The position numbers were made by a program, and so were the translations under genes. Shown piece by piece: positions 34,670 through 45,042 of a stretch of DNA of 64,000 nt (position 1 is the first letter of the stretch; every line of letters begins with the position of its first letter). The stretch spans positions 280,299-344,298 of the forward strand of contig NZ_KB235933.1 in assembly GCF_000332315.1 (NCBI RefSeq), in the 5' to 3' direction. The notes beneath the pieces were generated by a model, which saw only the letters and a program-made list of their open reading frames with translations, had not been told where the DNA came from and made no database searches. Origin of the DNA: Prochlorothrix hollandica PCC 9006 = CALU 1027 (GTDB lineage: Bacteria; Cyanobacteriota; Cyanobacteriia; Prochlorotrichales; Prochlorotrichaceae).

Positions 34670-37600
34670 CTAAATATCCAATTCCAACAGATCTAACTGT
34701 GCCCCATAGGTTTCAATGAATTCCCGACGGGGGGCCACCCGATCGCCCATCAACACCGTGAAAATGCGATCGGCCTCCGCTGCATCCTCGATTTCAATGC
34801 GCTTCATCATCCGAGTTTCCGGATTCATGGTGGTTTCCCAAAGCTGTTTAGGCATCATTTCCCCTAAACCCTTAAAGCGCTGAATATCGTACTTGGCATT
34901 GTCGGGGAAAGTGGCAATCCGTTGATTGCGCTCCCGCTCGTTATAGCAATAGTAGTGGTTGCGGCCCCGCTCCACCTTATACAGGGGCGGACAGGCAATG
35001 TAGATAAAGCCTTGATCCACCAAGGCCCGCTGGTAGCGATAGAAGAAGGTGAGCAACAGGGTGCGAATATGGGCACCGTCCACGTCTGCATCCGTATTTT
35101 TGGCACAAATACCGCCGGTACCACAAATGAAGTTTTCATCCCCCTGGACGGAGAAATCATAGACATAATCGCCGACGGGATCAATTTCTTCATTGCTGAC
35201 CACAGGCAACCCCATCAGATCGTCACTAATGGTGACCCAGAGGGGGGCGGGGGGGTCGGCACCTGGGATCTGGGCCACCCATGCAGCAGCCTGGGGATGA
35301 CGCTGCCAGAGGTCTGCGGCGGCGGTCACCTGGTCTTCGCCCTCCAGGGTCAAGGTGTAACGGGAATCCGTGGGGTCCAAGTCAGGGTTGGGGGCGGTGG
35401 TGCGGACCACCCAGCCCAGTTGGCCAAAGAGATAAAGTAAGCCTTCCTTCAGGTCTGGGGCAGTGGTGGTCAGGGACAGCTTGCCCTGGTCCAGGGTGCC
35501 GTTGGCCAGGAAATAGCCCTCCAGGAAGGCCAGTTGCAGGGGTTCTGACAGGCTGAAGACCACATTGGGCAGTTGGCGGGGGCTACCCTGGAGACCCCAG
35601 GCTTGGAGCAGGCGGGCCGTCACCAGACTCTGGAACGAACAGGAAATCCCTGGGCCGTCGGCAGCGTCGGCGGTGTGCAGGGTTGCCCCAAATAGAGCCT
35701 CGATCGCCCCGGCCAGTTCTGGGATAAAGGGCCGATGGTGTTCCCCCAGATCTAGGATCACCTGCTGCTGACTGAGGCGACCGATCGCCCCATACCAGCC
35801 CAGGAACCAGAGCAGGTCTCGGTTGAGGGGCAAGTAGCGATCGAAGGCTAGATGGCCCTGGCCTTGGGGCACCAGTTGCACCCCATCCCCCAATTGCCGG
35901 ACCTCCGACGGGGTAAAGTCCTGGAGAGGGTGGCGGTTGCTGGCCGATCGCCCGGAATCAGGGGCGCTATCAGCCCCCGGCTGGACCCGGTTCAGCCAGT
36001 CCTCCAGGGTGGAGGGTAGGGTCTGGTATTGGACTCCCTCCGTACAGGCTAGGGTTTCTAGATAGGTCAAGAATTCGGGCAGACCAGGGTGATCGATCCC
36101 CTGCTCCCACTGGCTGATGGTCAGGGGCTGGGGTGCCCCACAGGCCACGGCCACCGCTTGCTGACTCAGACCCAGGGCGTTGCGCCGTTCCACCAGTTTC
36201 TGCCAATCCGCCAGATCCAACCAAACCCGGGGCTGCTGCCAGCGATCGGGGTTGCTCTGGGGTTGCTCCACCTGACATAACAGCCGCTGATCAACCACCC
36301 GGCGCACATCGTCCCCTTGAACCTGGAGGGCTTGGCTCACCCCAGCCTGGTAAAAGGTTTCCAGCAAATCCACCCGGCTGGGGGACAGCGCCGGACGGGG
36401 CAAGCGGCGGGGAGCCACCAGTAAATCACCGGGGCGGATTTCGTTGCCTTTTTTCAGTTGCACAGCCCCATGGTCATAGACGTAAACGCTATGGGACGAG
36501 GTGACCTTGAGGGAACGGTTATAGCGGGTGGTAAGCCGATACATCGCCTCTTTGTGTTCATGGCGAATCACCGCCTTGAGGGGACGGAAGCGGGTGGTGT
36601 GGCCCGTGGGGTCGGGATCAAAGGTCAACACCTGATAGGCCATGGCATCCCGGTACCCCTCGGCGCATTGGTCAATAAATTCGCCAATTTTGACCAGTTC
36701 GGTGTGGCCGCGATCGTCCATGACCACGGTGCGCTCATCCCCCGCCACACTCATAATCACAATGCGGTGATACCGCAGTTGGGCTTCGTCAAATTCCTCC
36801 CCCTTAATGCCCAGGCCCAGGGCCGTGATCAGGGCTTGAATTTCCGTGTTTTTGTAAATCTTGGCATCATCGGTTTTTTCGATGTTCAGGATCTTGCCAC
36901 GCAGGGGCAAAATGGCCTGGAACCGGCGATCGCGGCCCTGTTTGGCACTGTTATGGACAAAAACCCCACTGGCCAGGGCAAAGTTGTGGGTCTGGGGCAC
37001 TTCCAGATCATAGACATCCCAGCGATCGGTCAAGGCTTCCACGGAGACCACCCGGTGGTTGTGGGGCGCAGGCTGGGGTTCGGGCTGGGGTTCGAGCTGG
37101 GGTTCTAGCTGGGGTTCGGGCTGAAACGATAAAGCTAGATCTGCGATCGTCCCTGGGACAGACGGCAGATCACCCGTGGGCAGGGAGGGGGACAGAAACC
37201 ACTGTTCCGAGCCAGGACACCAGACCAACTGGCGATCGCCCTGGCGATATAAGGGCATCAACGACAGCCCAGGGGTGAGGTCCGCCGCCTGGTGATAGGA
37301 GCCATCACGCCCCATAAAGCGGTGATCCGGCGTGCAACAGATCACCGCACCGTTATCGAGGGTCACCTGCACCACCTCAGCCTGGGTTTTGGTGAGGCGG
37401 GGGTGGACAATGCGCTCAATGCCTAGGGTGCCATCGGCGCGAATGGTATAGCACCAATGCTCCTGACCCCTGGCCTGCTCTGCCACCAAGTCCTTAAAGC
37501 TGAGGTGGCGACCATCGGCCAGGGCCACCTGGGTATCCCCCTGGAAACAGCCCCCGGCAGAATCCCCTTCCACAATGAAAATCTCCGACTCCGAGGGATC

Positions 37601-38863
37601 CCGTGAGCTACAATCCGCCAACTTACCGGGCAAGGTGGACGATTCCAGCACCGACTTGCGTCGCACCAATTCCCGCGCCCGACGGGCTGCTTCCGCTGCA
37701 TTAAAGGCTTGAATCGCCTTTTCCAAAATGCTATCCACCACCTGGGGGTTAAAGTCCAAATACTCCGTCAACACCTCCCCCACCAGGGAATCGACAATGC
37801 CGCGAACTTCCGTGTTACCCAGCTTGGTTTTGGTTTGCCCTTCAAATTCCGGATCCGGCACCTTCACGGAAATCACCGCCGTCAGCCCTTCCCGAATATT
37901 TTCCCCCGCCAGATTGCCTTCGCTGTCTTTGCGCTTGTTGCGTTTGCGGGCAAAGGTATTGAAGGTGCGGGTTAAAACCGTTTTCAGCCCTTCTAAATGG
38001 GTTCCACCGTCGATCGTCCGAATATTATTGGCAAACCCCAACAAATTATCGCTATAGGCATCCAGACACCACTGGAAGGCTGCTTCCACCTGCACCCCAT
38101 CCCGTTCCCCGGTCACATAGATAATCTTCTCGTGGATGGGCTGCTTTTCCCGGTTCATGTACTCCACATATTCCCGAATCCCCCCCTCGTAATAATAGGT
38201 TTCCACCCGGGGTTGCTCACTGTTGAGCAGGTCTAAGCGCTCATCGCTGAAGATAATCCGCACGCCCCCATTGAGGTAAGCCAACTCCCGCATCCGCCCG
38301 GAGAGGAAGTTGTAGTCGAACTGGGTATCTGTGGTAAAAATCTGGGGATCTGGCTTAAATTGAACCTGGGTTCCTGTTTTCTGGGTGGGAATCGCGGACA
38401 CCTCTAGCTCCGTGACCGGAACGCCTCGCTCAAAGCGCTGGGTGTGGGTTTTGCCCAAGCGCCACACCGTGACTTCCACCCATTCCGACAGGGCATTGAC
38501 CACGGAGATCCCCACCCCATGCAAGCCCCCGGAGACCTTATAACCGCCGCCGCCAAATTTCCCCCCCGCGTGGAGTACCGTCAGCACGGTTTCTAGGGCT
38601 GATTTACCGGTGCGGGGGTGGACATCCGTAGGAATACCTCGGCCATCATCATCCACACAGACCGAGCCATCGGGCAGGAGCCGGATGTTGATATTTTTGC
38701 AATAACCAGCCAGGGCTTCATCAACGGAGTTGTCAACAACTTCATAGACTAAATGGTGTAACCCCCGTGGCCCGGTCGTTCCGATGTACATGCCGGGGCG
38801 CTTGCGGACGGGTTCTAGCCCTTCCAGCACCTGAATCTGATCAGCACCGTACTCGTTGGTCAT
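34670..38863 (-). CDS. gyrB: DNA gyrase subunit B carrying two inteins
   Basis: The host protein is the ATPase/TOPRIM subunit of gyrase. After removal of both inteins about 645 residues remain, the normal cyanobacterial size. The N-terminus [27 protein letters not shown], the ATP-site block [16 protein letters not shown], the TOPRIM block [11 protein letters not shown] and [21 protein letters not shown] are intact at the splice points. Intein 1 interrupts EGDSAGG/SAKQGRD and intein 2 interrupts IVIM/TDADVDG, both in the TOPRIM active site. ATG 38863 is preceded by GGAG at 8 bases; an in-frame GTG lies 9 bases upstream. Without splicing gyrase would be dead, so at least the splicing domains should be active. 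Confidence 0.96.
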   Translation of the reverse strand: MTNEYGADQIQVLEGLEPVRKRPGMYIGTTGPRGLHHLVYEVVDNSVDEALAGYCKNINIRLLPDGSVCVDDDGRGIPTDVHPRTGKSALETVLTVLHAGGKFGGGGYKVSGGLHGVGISVVNALSEWVEVTVWRLGKTHTQRFERGVPVTELEVSAIPTQKTGTQVQFKPDPQIFTTDTQFDYNFLSGRMRELAYLNGGVRIIFSDERLDLLNSEQPRVETYYYEGGIREYVEYMNREKQPIHEKIIYVTGERDGVQVEAAFQWCLDAYSDNLLGFANNIRTIDGGTHLEGLKTVLTRTFNTFARKRNKRKDSEGNLAGENIREGLTAVISVKVPDPEFEGQTKTKLGNTEVRGIVDSLVGEVLTEYLDFNPQVVDSILEKAIQAFNAAEAARRARELVRRKSVLESSTLPGKLADCSSRDPSESEIFIVEGDSAGGCFQGDTQVALADGRHLSFKDLVAEQARGQEHWCYTIRADGTLGIERIVHPRLTKTQAEVVQVTLDNGAVICCTPDHRFMGRDGSYHQAADLTPGLSLMPLYRQGDRQLVWCPGSEQWFLSPSLPTGDLPSVPGTIADLALSFQPEPQLEPQLEPQPEPQPAPHNHRVVSVEALTDRWDVYDLEVPQTHNFALASGVFVHNSAKQGRDRRFQAILPLRGKILNIEKTDDAKIYKNTEIQALITALGLGIKGEEFDEAQLRYHRIVIMSVAGDERTVVMDDRGHTELVKIGEFIDQCAEGYRDAMAYQVLTFDPDPTGHTTRFRPLKAVIRHEHKEAMYRLTTRYNRSLKVTSSHSVYVYDHGAVQLKKGNEIRPGDLLVAPRRLPRPALSPSRVDLLETFYQAGVSQALQVQGDDVRRVVDQRLLCQVEQPQSNPDRWQQPRVWLDLADWQKLVERRNALGLSQQAVAVACGAPQPLTISQWEQGIDHPGLPEFLTYLETLACTEGVQYQTLPSTLEDWLNRVQPGADSAPDSGRSASNRHPLQDFTPSEVRQLGDGVQLVPQGQGHLAFDRYLPLNRDLLWFLGWYGAIGRLSQQQVILDLGEHHRPFIPELAGAIEALFGATLHTADAADGPGISCSFQSLVTARLLQAWGLQGSPRQLPNVVFSLSEPLQLAFLEGYFLANGTLDQGKLSLTTTAPDLKEGLLYLFGQLGWVVRTTAPNPDLDPTDSRYTLTLEGEDQVTAAADLWQRHPQAAAWVAQIPGADPPAPLWVTISDDLMGLPVVSNEEIDPVGDYVYDFSVQGDENFICGTGGICAKNTDADVDGAHIRTLLLTFFYRYQRALVDQGFIYIACPPLYKVERGRNHYYCYNERERNQRIATFPDNAKYDIQRFKGLGEMMPKQLWETTMNPETRMMKRIEIEDAAEADRIFTVLMGDRVAPRREFIETYGAQLDLLELDI
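35096..36751 (-). other. GyrB intein 2 with degenerate LAGLIDADG endonuclease and HTH insert
   Basis: This 552-residue intein begins with Ser in [15 protein letters not shown]. Block B is [20 protein letters not shown], and the end is [21 protein letters not shown] then ICAKN before Thr of the C-extein. The penultimate residue is Lys instead of the usual His. The middle has an XRE-like helix-turn-helix ([20 protein letters not shown] ... ISQWEQG) and two DOD motifs: [12 protein letters not shown] and [12 protein letters not shown]. Both motifs lack the catalytic acidic residue (Ala-Ile-Gly and Ala-Asn-Gly), so homing activity is probably lost while splicing persists. Confidence 0.92.
36950..37549 (-). 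other. GyrB intein 1, mini-intein without endonuclease
   Basis: This 200-residue intein begins with Cys in [13 protein letters not shown] (block A) and has block B with [17 protein letters not shown]. It ends in block [21 protein letters not shown] then VFVHN, followed by Ser of the C-extein. The penultimate His and final Asn are canonical. In the place of a homing endonuclease is a short linker with [20 protein letters not shown] repeats. It sits at the same position as the known Synechocystis GyrB intein. Confidence 0.95.
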
Positions 38864-39320
38864 GGGGCACACTCCAAAATAATGGCCAAAATCCTGGAAA
38901 CGGGGGCTTCCAATCTGAAACAGGTAAATTTTACCACAAAAGCTTTAGGCGGGCTTATAGACCCGGTTCAGGCCATCTTTACCGGGGGGGTGGAGGGGGA
39001 ATTATGGCAGTACAAGAATCCTGGCCTGCGGCGACCCTATACCCATCACTCAAAGTCGTTCCATCCTCTGCCGCGATCGCCCGGTGCAACCTACCCCTAA
39101 CCCCGACCCGGAGGGGGCTGGGGGGTGGGTCAACCGAGGGCACCCACAGACCAGTTTGCTCACTCCCCGCCGGGACAGAGAAGGATCAGGATAGAGGTAC
39201 GGCTAACCAGACAGGCACGGCTAACCAGACAGGCACGGCTAACCAGACAGGCACGGCTAACCAGACAGGCACGGCTAACCAGACAGGCACGGCTAACCAG
39301 ACAGGCACGGCTAGGCTCGG
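38864..39320. repeat. intergenic region with 18-bp tandem array
   Basis: Six perfect copies of ACGGCTAACCAGACAGGC and a partial seventh lie at 39199-39314. The region separates gyrB and the PRC-barrel gene. Upstream of it, 39090-39170 carries CTAACCCCGACCCGGAGGGG, a common dispersed segment. Confidence 0.85.
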
Positions 39321-40457
39321 TTAAAAGCCTTTGTCATCGTCGTCGTATTGCTTTTTCTTGTCCGGCAGATTCAAAGGAGCCGTATAAGGAGCCGTATAGG
39401 GAGGAGTGCTGGGTTTATCGGCCCAGACATCTTCATCATCGTCATCGTAGTAGCTGCCATAGCCAGAGTCAGTAGATGGGGGGGCACCATAGCCCGGATC
39501 CCGGTAGGGGGCAGGTTCCGAGGGTCGCGGCGGTTCCGGGCGCGGTTCGGGGTAGCGGGGTGCTTCGCGGCGGGGTTCGGGGTAACGGGGTTCCGGCTCA
39601 TAGTAGCGATCGCGCCCCGAAGCTTCATTCCAATTATCGGACTCCGGCTCATAGTAGCGCCGGCGTTGTTCCAGGGGTTGGGGCACCACCCGAGGCACTG
39701 GCTCCAATTCCGGCTCTTGCCAGTTGTCATCATCCCAGGTACTGGGTTGGGGCTGGGGTTGGGGTTGAACCCGTTGTTGCGCCACGGGTTGGCGGTAGGG
39801 CTGGCTATAGCTGGGGGTGCGCAGGGGTTCCCCAGTGCCCAACTGGTTCTCGGCGGGGGTGCTGGGGATAATATAGTCGTCTTCGTTGTCCCGTTCCCAA
39901 GGGGCAGAGGACAGTCCCAGCTTTTCCATGACTCCGACGGTCAATTGCACCAGGCGATCTTCTGATCCCTCAAAAACAATGATGCGATTGGGACCCGTGC
40001 TGGAAATTTCCTCAATGGGCAACTCATAGGTGCTCAGCAGGGTTTCGGGCACGGCTGTCACCCCCAGGGAGGCAATGATCAGGGTTTCCACTTCCCCGTT
40101 CTCAATATTGAAGGTAAAGCCCCGCACCCGTCCTAGGGGTTCATTGTTTTCCGTGATCACTTCACTATTGATCAGGGTGCTGTAGCGTTCGGGATCGAGG
40201 TCTTCAATGACATCGCTGTTGTCCACCAGCACCACATCCCCCACCTGTTGGACGCTGTCCAAGTACATGTAGGTGGTGAGGCTGAGACCGGGCAGGACTC
40301 TGGCCATGGCGCTGTCCCGTAGACCAAGGGCCACGACTTCGCGGCGATCGACATCCACCAGCAGTTCACTAACAACCCCCAGCCGCTTGCCGGTGTCGCG
40401 GGTAATAACCTGGCTACCCAGAAGTTCGGAACGTTGCCAAATGAGTTCAGATGCCAT
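39321..40457 (-). CDS. PRC-barrel domain protein with long disordered acidic tail
   Basis: This 378-residue protein has two PRC-barrel repeats, at residues ~5-85 (LGSQVITRDTGKRLGVVSELLVDVDRREV) and ~93-175 (INSEVITENNEPLGRVRGFTFNIENGEVETLII). They are followed by a roughly 190-residue region rich in Pro, Glu, Tyr and Arg with YPEPR and QPQPQP runs and an acidic C-terminus ending DDDDKGF. PRC barrels bind RNA, proteins or photosynthetic complexes in different bacteria; the role here is unknown. AT-rich sequence precedes the ATG. It is a single gene. Confidence 0.85.
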   Translation of the reverse strand: MASELIWQRSELLGSQVITRDTGKRLGVVSELLVDVDRREVVALGLRDSAMARVLPGLSLTTYMYLDSVQQVGDVVLVDNSDVIEDLDPERYSTLINSEVITENNEPLGRVRGFTFNIENGEVETLIIASLGVTAVPETLLSTYELPIEEISSTGPNRIIVFEGSEDRLVQLTVGVMEKLGLSSAPWERDNEDDYIIPSTPAENQLGTGEPLRTPSYSQPYRQPVAQQRVQPQPQPQPSTWDDDNWQEPELEPVPRVVPQPLEQRRRYYEPESDNWNEASGRDRYYEPEPRYPEPRREAPRYPEPRPEPPRPSEPAPYRDPGYGAPPSTDSGYGSYYDDDDEDVWADKPSTPPYTAPYTAPLNLPDKKKQYDDDDKGF

Positions 40458-40802
40458 TGCCGAGTCCTAATCTCGAAAGTCCTAATCTCGAACCAATGCG
40501 TCACGCGATGCGCTTCTTTCTTGGATCTATCTTAATCTGTAGCCTATCTTAACAATACTAAACCCTTTTCCAAAACAGCCACTGACCGATGATGGATCAA
40601 ATGACGGATCAAATGACGGATCAGATGACGGATCAGATGACGGATCAGATGACGGATCAATGAACGCACCACGGGGGAAACCACGGGGGAAACCGATCCC
40701 CAGAACTACCCTATACCCATCCCTCGGAGTCTTTCTAATCCTCTGCGGCGATCGCCAGATTTAACCCACCCCTCGCCCCGACCTGGAGGGGAAGGGGAGA
40801 GT
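40458..40802. repeat. intergenic region with 12-bp tandem array
   Basis: Six units of (A/G)ATGACGGATCA lie at 40590-40662, followed by CACGGGGGAAAC twice. No gene is seen between the divergently arranged PRC gene and the 3' end of rbcR. Confidence 0.8.
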
Positions 40803-41846
40803 TCAGGCTTTGGGCTTGGGGAGGGCAGGAACCGCAGCGGCGTGGGGGGGAGGGCAGGGTTCGGCGGGGGGAATGGATCCCCGTCCGGTGCGGGGGGGGG
40901 AGGTGATCGTCTCCAGGTAATCGGCGTGGCTGGCGAATTCTGGCAAAATTTCTCGACTAAAGGCTTCTGCTGCCTTCGATCGGTAGCGATTAGGGTTATA
41001 GATCACCGACAGGGTTCGTTTAATCACCACCTCATCCACGGGGGCACGGTGCAGCAGACCCATGTCCAATTCTTTCTCAATGGCCGACACCGACACAAAC
41101 GCAGCCCCTAAGCCCGCTTGCACGGCGTTTTTGATGGCTTCGATCGAATTCAACTCCATTTCGATGCGCAAACGGCGGGTTTCAATGCCACACCGGGTTA
41201 AAACTTGATCGATAACCTTGCGAATGGTGGACTGGGAGTCCAGAGCGATGAATTGCAGTTTATAGAGATCTTCCCGTTGGATGCGGGCCGGTTGGGCCAG
41301 GGAGTGCTGGGGGGGCAAAATCAGGGCTAACTCGTCCTCGGCATAGGGCACCATCATCAGGGAGTCCTGCAACTCCACCGGCACTTCTCCCCCAATAATG
41401 GCCAAATCGATCTGACCATTGGCCACGCTCCAGGAGGTACGGCGGGTGGAATGGACATGGAGTTGCACCGCCACATCGGGATAGCGTTGGCGAAAGAGAC
41501 CAATCATGCGGGGCAGGAAATAGGTGCCGGTGGTCTGGCTGGCCCCCACGATTAGGGTCCCCCCCTGGAGGTTCTGCAAGTCTTCGAGGGCGCGGCAGGT
41601 TTCGCCACAGAGGCTGAGGATTTTTTCCCCATAGTTCAGCAACAAATGTCCCGCTTCCGTCAGTTGGGCGCGGCGACCGCCGCGATCGAACAGGGGCACA
41701 TCCAATTGCCGCTCTAGGTTTTGGATCTGGAGGCTCACCGCCGGTTGGGACACATAAAGGCTATCAGCAGCCCGTTTAAAGCTGCCCTCGGCGGCGATCG
41801 CCCTCAAAATTCGCAACTGATCCAGGGTGAAGGGCAAGTCAGACAT
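40803..41846 (-). CDS. rbcR: LysR-type regulator RbcR
   Basis: A 347-residue LysR-family protein. The N-terminus [20 protein letters not shown] and the winged [49 protein letters not shown] are the signature of RbcR (Ycf30), which activates the Rubisco operon in cyanobacteria and red-lineage plastids. The effector-binding domain (residues ~95-300) includes [19 protein letters not shown] Pro-rich tail of about 30 residues is lineage specific. Start 41846 matches the family and has AGGA just upstream; 42 bases of open frame precede it. Rubisco genes are not in the window. Confidence 0.88.
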   Translation of the reverse strand: MSDLPFTLDQLRILRAIAAEGSFKRAADSLYVSQPAVSLQIQNLERQLDVPLFDRGGRRAQLTEAGHLLLNYGEKILSLCGETCRALEDLQNLQGGTLIVGASQTTGTYFLPRMIGLFRQRYPDVAVQLHVHSTRRTSWSVANGQIDLAIIGGEVPVELQDSLMMVPYAEDELALILPPQHSLAQPARIQREDLYKLQFIALDSQSTIRKVIDQVLTRCGIETRRLRIEMELNSIEAIKNAVQAGLGAAFVSVSAIEKELDMGLLHRAPVDEVVIKRTLSVIYNPNRYRSKAAEAFSREILPEFASHADYLETITSPPRTGRGSIPPAEPCPPPHAAAVPALPKPKA

Positions 41847-42292
41847 AGTTCCTGAGGATGGAGGATAAGAGCGCAACAGGAAGACCACCGAGGCACAGTC
41901 GGGGAATAAGCTGCAATAAGCTAAGTGGCATCCCGCGATGGTTCCTCTGGCTAAGGGGAAACTAGAGGGGGGCAGGCTGGTGAGGAGACCCCCAGGGATA
42001 CCCCAGTATAGGAGCCTCCCTTCCTTTTTCCCCAGGCTGTCACGATCGATAACCTAGACTGTAGGGCGCTGCCCTGGACGATCGCCGGAGGAAAGGGGGG
42101 AAATGATGCTAATGCTAGGCGGGAAGAATAGCTGTCCAACCCTAAGTCGCTAGGCTACAACCTATCACGCTACAAAGTATATAGTTCTGCCGTTGCCTAC
42201 GGCACACCGATGAGCATAAACCCGGATTCTAGCGGTAAGTGTCCGGAGAGATTCTAGAAAGCACTGGTGATCTCTTACAGCGATCGTAGTCT

Positions 42293-42395
42293 TACAGCAG
42301 TCCGAAATGGGTCGTGTGGTGTGTGCCCTCCGGGGGTACACCACACCAAGGGTTTCAGCCATCGAGATGCCTACAACTGATTTAGGGTTGCTGTA
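42293..42395. mobile_element. 103-bp palindromic element with TACAGCA ends, copy 4
   Basis: The ends are TACAGCAGTCCGAAATGGG and TTTAGGGTTGCTGTA; the centre is GTGTGGTGTGTGCCC..GGGGGTACACCACAC. Its flanks are directly repeated for 18 bp, suggesting insertion into or duplication of ACAGCGATCGTAGTCTTA. Confidence 0.85.
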
Positions 42396-43257
42396 CAGCG
42401 ATCGTAGTCTTATCTAGAGATGTTGTTTTATGGCAATGGGAGGTAGATCAAGCCCCTAGTCTCCTGAAACGTCCTGAGGGGTTTAATCCCTGAAGCCATT
42501 CTTGAGATCAGGAGGTTACAGTAGGGCCACCAAGCTGGCCAGAGTTTGCCATAGCTGCCCTGGGCATGGCCTTCTGATGGACTAGCGATCGGGAGAGAGA
42601 CCAAGGCTATCAGGAGGAATCTGAATTCTGGGGCTAACGGGACCTATGATCGGGTGTTGGGTTGCTGGGTTAGCCCAGGGGAACGGCTTACCGGCTTTAC
42701 CCCAATGATCCCCAGCGTTAAAGTGCTCGGAATCACCGCTCAGGATCACAGATCAAAATCACAGATCAAAATCACAGATCAAGATCACATAGAATCACAG
42801 GGCAGGATCACAGAGCAGAATCACATCTGAAACCCCTTTGAACCTTAATCCGGACACCAGCTTCAAGAATGTTTAGATCAGTTCAAGATCAGCAAAAATC
42901 TCTAACCCTCCTTCCTTAACAGGTTTATGATTCAAGGAGATATCCCCAGATTGAGGTGTAACTCCCAAAGCCATCCCCTGGAACCCAGCCAGCCCCTTAC
43001 TCTGTCCTGAAGGCACCTGCTATAGTCAGCACATTATCTAAACCGTCCATGTCACCAGGAACAGTCTCCACCCTTGATCCCTATCGCACCTCGGATGACC
43101 AGCTCTGACCTAGTTTTTCCAGTGTTGTCCCAGTACCAACGGAAGCGTCAGGGTTGCAGTGAACGGCTGGGCCACCTCCCCCCATTCATCAAGGAATCCC
43201 GGAGAATTCCCATAGCGGAGATGAGAGAATCCCCCATTACCTTCAATGATTACCTGT

Positions 43258-43360
43258 TACAGCACTCCTAAATCAGTTGTAAGGATCTCCATGGCTGAAA
43301 CCCTTGATGTGATGTGCCCCCGGAGGGCGCACACCACACGACCCATTTCGGATTGCTGTA
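43258..43360. mobile_element. 103-bp palindromic element with TACAGCA ends, copy 5
   Basis: The ends are TACAGCACTCCTAAATCAG and CATTTCGGATTGCTGTA, around a CCCCCGGAGGGCGCACACCAC centre. It is followed by TACATTTG and AT-rich DNA leading to the next gene 112 bp away. Confidence 0.85.
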
Positions 43361-43471
43361 TACATTTGAAATAAACTATCGTTCTAGACATCAACCGATC
43401 CACAGACAGTTACAATCAATGGTTTTTTTTATTTTTGCGTGTCAGCATAACCTAGAAGTATTGACAGGTTT

Positions 43472-44383
43472 ATGAAACAGGAGGTTGTCCAAAATTTTTT
43501 AGATTTACCCGGCATTGTGGGTGTGGCACTAATGGATGGACGATCGCGGCCCTTCTTTTGTGGTATCGATCAGTTTCTGAACTTTCAACAAAAAGAAGCC
43601 CTAGCCCAGGGTATTCGTCAAGTGATCGAGACGACTCCTGATAGCTTCACAGACTTTCAATTTAAATTTACTGATACTCAAATTTATATTTATAAGCTAC
43701 ATCGAGGACTGATTTTATTGGTGTTAGCCAACCAAGATTTGCTCTTGGCGGATTATGTCCCCGTGATGGCCTTACTGAAATCGACCATCCAGGAAGACCT
43801 GAGCAATGCCATTGCTACGTTTCGGCTATTGGTGGGCAATGCTACCCTAACGGGACAAAACTATTGGAATACAAAATCAGGGGTATCCACCAATGTCCCT
43901 AAAAGTAATGTCTCAAACACCAAAACCGTTGCCCCCAAAGTTATTGATCCCAGTGCTGTCGTTCGCCCCGGCACGCCCACTCAAACGAGAGACACCGTCA
44001 CCAATTCCCCAGAGATTGGGACGGTCACCAACCCTGCGGCAGCGGTCCCCAGCGTCAGCGTCAAGGATTACTTACAAGCCTTAAATCAATTAAGCCAATT
44101 TTCCAAGCAGTATTTAGGAACAGCGGTGATTGTCAATTATTGGAAATCTAGCCGCCCTAAGGATGACTGGCTCATGGCTTTTGAGATAGAGCGATCGGGC
44201 ACACTGCAATTGGCCAGTGGTAGTGCTAGTTTGGCCCGCAATGGGGTTAATGCTAGGCAAAAACAGTTGATGCGGGAATGGGTAGCTGCCTTTGTAAAAC
44301 GTTGCTCCATGGTAATTCGAGATTTCTCCGATCTCTTAAAGAAAGGGGATCTAGACGATAAAACCAAGGGGTTACTGTTTTGA
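43472..44383 (+). CDS. cyanobacterial protein with roadblock/LC7-like N-terminal domain
   Basis: A 303-residue soluble protein. Residues 1-~125 resemble a roadblock/LC7-type fold (VVQNFLDLPGIVGVALMDGRSRPFF ... YIYKLHRGLILLVLANQDLLL), a family that often works with small GTPases or in motility and polarity. Residues ~130-195 are a Ser/Thr/Pro/Val-rich linker. The C-terminal ~110 residues (DYLQALNQLSQFSKQYLGTAVIVNYWKSSRP ... MREWVAAFVKRCSMVIRDF) are conserved in cyanobacteria but unnamed. No GTPase gene is next to it. Function is not known. Confidence 0.7.
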   Translation: MKQEVVQNFLDLPGIVGVALMDGRSRPFFCGIDQFLNFQQKEALAQGIRQVIETTPDSFTDFQFKFTDTQIYIYKLHRGLILLVLANQDLLLADYVPVMALLKSTIQEDLSNAIATFRLLVGNATLTGQNYWNTKSGVSTNVPKSNVSNTKTVAPKVIDPSAVVRPGTPTQTRDTVTNSPEIGTVTNPAAAVPSVSVKDYLQALNQLSQFSKQYLGTAVIVNYWKSSRPKDDWLMAFEIERSGTLQLASGSASLARNGVNARQKQLMREWVAAFVKRCSMVIRDFSDLLKKGDLDDKTKGLLF

Positions 44384-45042
44384 AACCTGGGCAATAAGAT
44401 AACGCGATGGGCAACTTACGGAAAACCCTCATCCCCCAGCCCCTTGGGTGCATGTCAGGGTTGGGGGGGTGCATCGTAGGGGCGAAGCATGGGCGGCAAA
44501 ACTTGGGGCGATCACCCAGACAATACCTGCGCCCATGCTTCGCCCGTACCCAAAATGGGGGCATTGACCTCCCCTGATTTCAATCCGATCCTGCCCCCCC
44601 AATGACGAGATGCGCCCCAGCCCCTTCTCCCACAAGGGGAGAAGGGGAGCAAGACTTCTTCAAAGTCCCTCTCCTGTTCTGGGAGAGGGATTTAGGGTGA
44701 GGGTCTTCGGGAAACTCGCACCTCACTTTAGTCAGGACTTCAGCCCTTCTTAATGCGGATCCCTCGACGAATTGGGAGAAGCGGCGCAGCCGCTACAGCC
44801 CTGATTCGGTAGGGGCAATCCCCCCGTGGTTGCCCCGGCTGTGGGTCGCGAAGAGGGTCGGCACGGGGGCGAGAACCCTACCCGAAGTCGAGGGTTCCCC
44901 AGTAAATTGAACCCCTTTGAGACGGTCCTGACCGGCGATCGTGGGGCCGAAACCCTACTCACTTCCCCCTGAATAGTTACTTCAAGGTGCCCGTTAAATA
45001 TCGCGTCTTCACCCCAAGCACCGGTTAGCCGCCAGAGAAAGG
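44384..45042. repeat. 659-bp region of dispersed repeats
   Basis: It contains CTCTCCTGTTCTGGGAGAGGGATTTAGGGTGA-type sequence (44665-44703, also near 49030, 54600 and 60880). It also holds a partial inner module of the GTAACTATTCAGG element (44805-44990, GTAGGGGCAATCCCCCCGTG ... CCCCCTGAATAGTTAC). No gene is supported. Confidence 0.7.

Larger units (their letters stand above)
41847..43471. other. 1.6-kb region without a supported gene
   Basis: It holds two TACAGCA elements (42293-42395 and 43258-43360), a duplicated ACAGCGATCGTAGTCTTA that flanks the first of them (42277 and 42395), and a run of AATCACAGATCAAA/GATCACAGAGCAG units at 42733-42830. A hairpin-poor AT-rich stretch (43380-43470) is the likely promoter region of the next gene. 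Short open frames (for example 43074-43271) lack any family feature. Confidence 0.6.

Noticed and set aside
39199..39314. Possible CRISPR array or repeat protein (TANQTG units)
   Set aside because: Copies of the 18-bp unit are directly adjacent with no spacers, and the open frame has no start context; it is a minisatellite.
38767..39324. Long plus-strand frame across the gyrB start and the 18-bp array
   Set aside because: It runs antisense to the conserved GyrB N-terminus and is held open only by the GC bias and repeats.
43074..43271. 65-codon plus-strand frame upstream of the roadblock-like gene
   Set aside because: No domain, no ribosome site, and its 3' end runs into a TACAGCA palindromic element.
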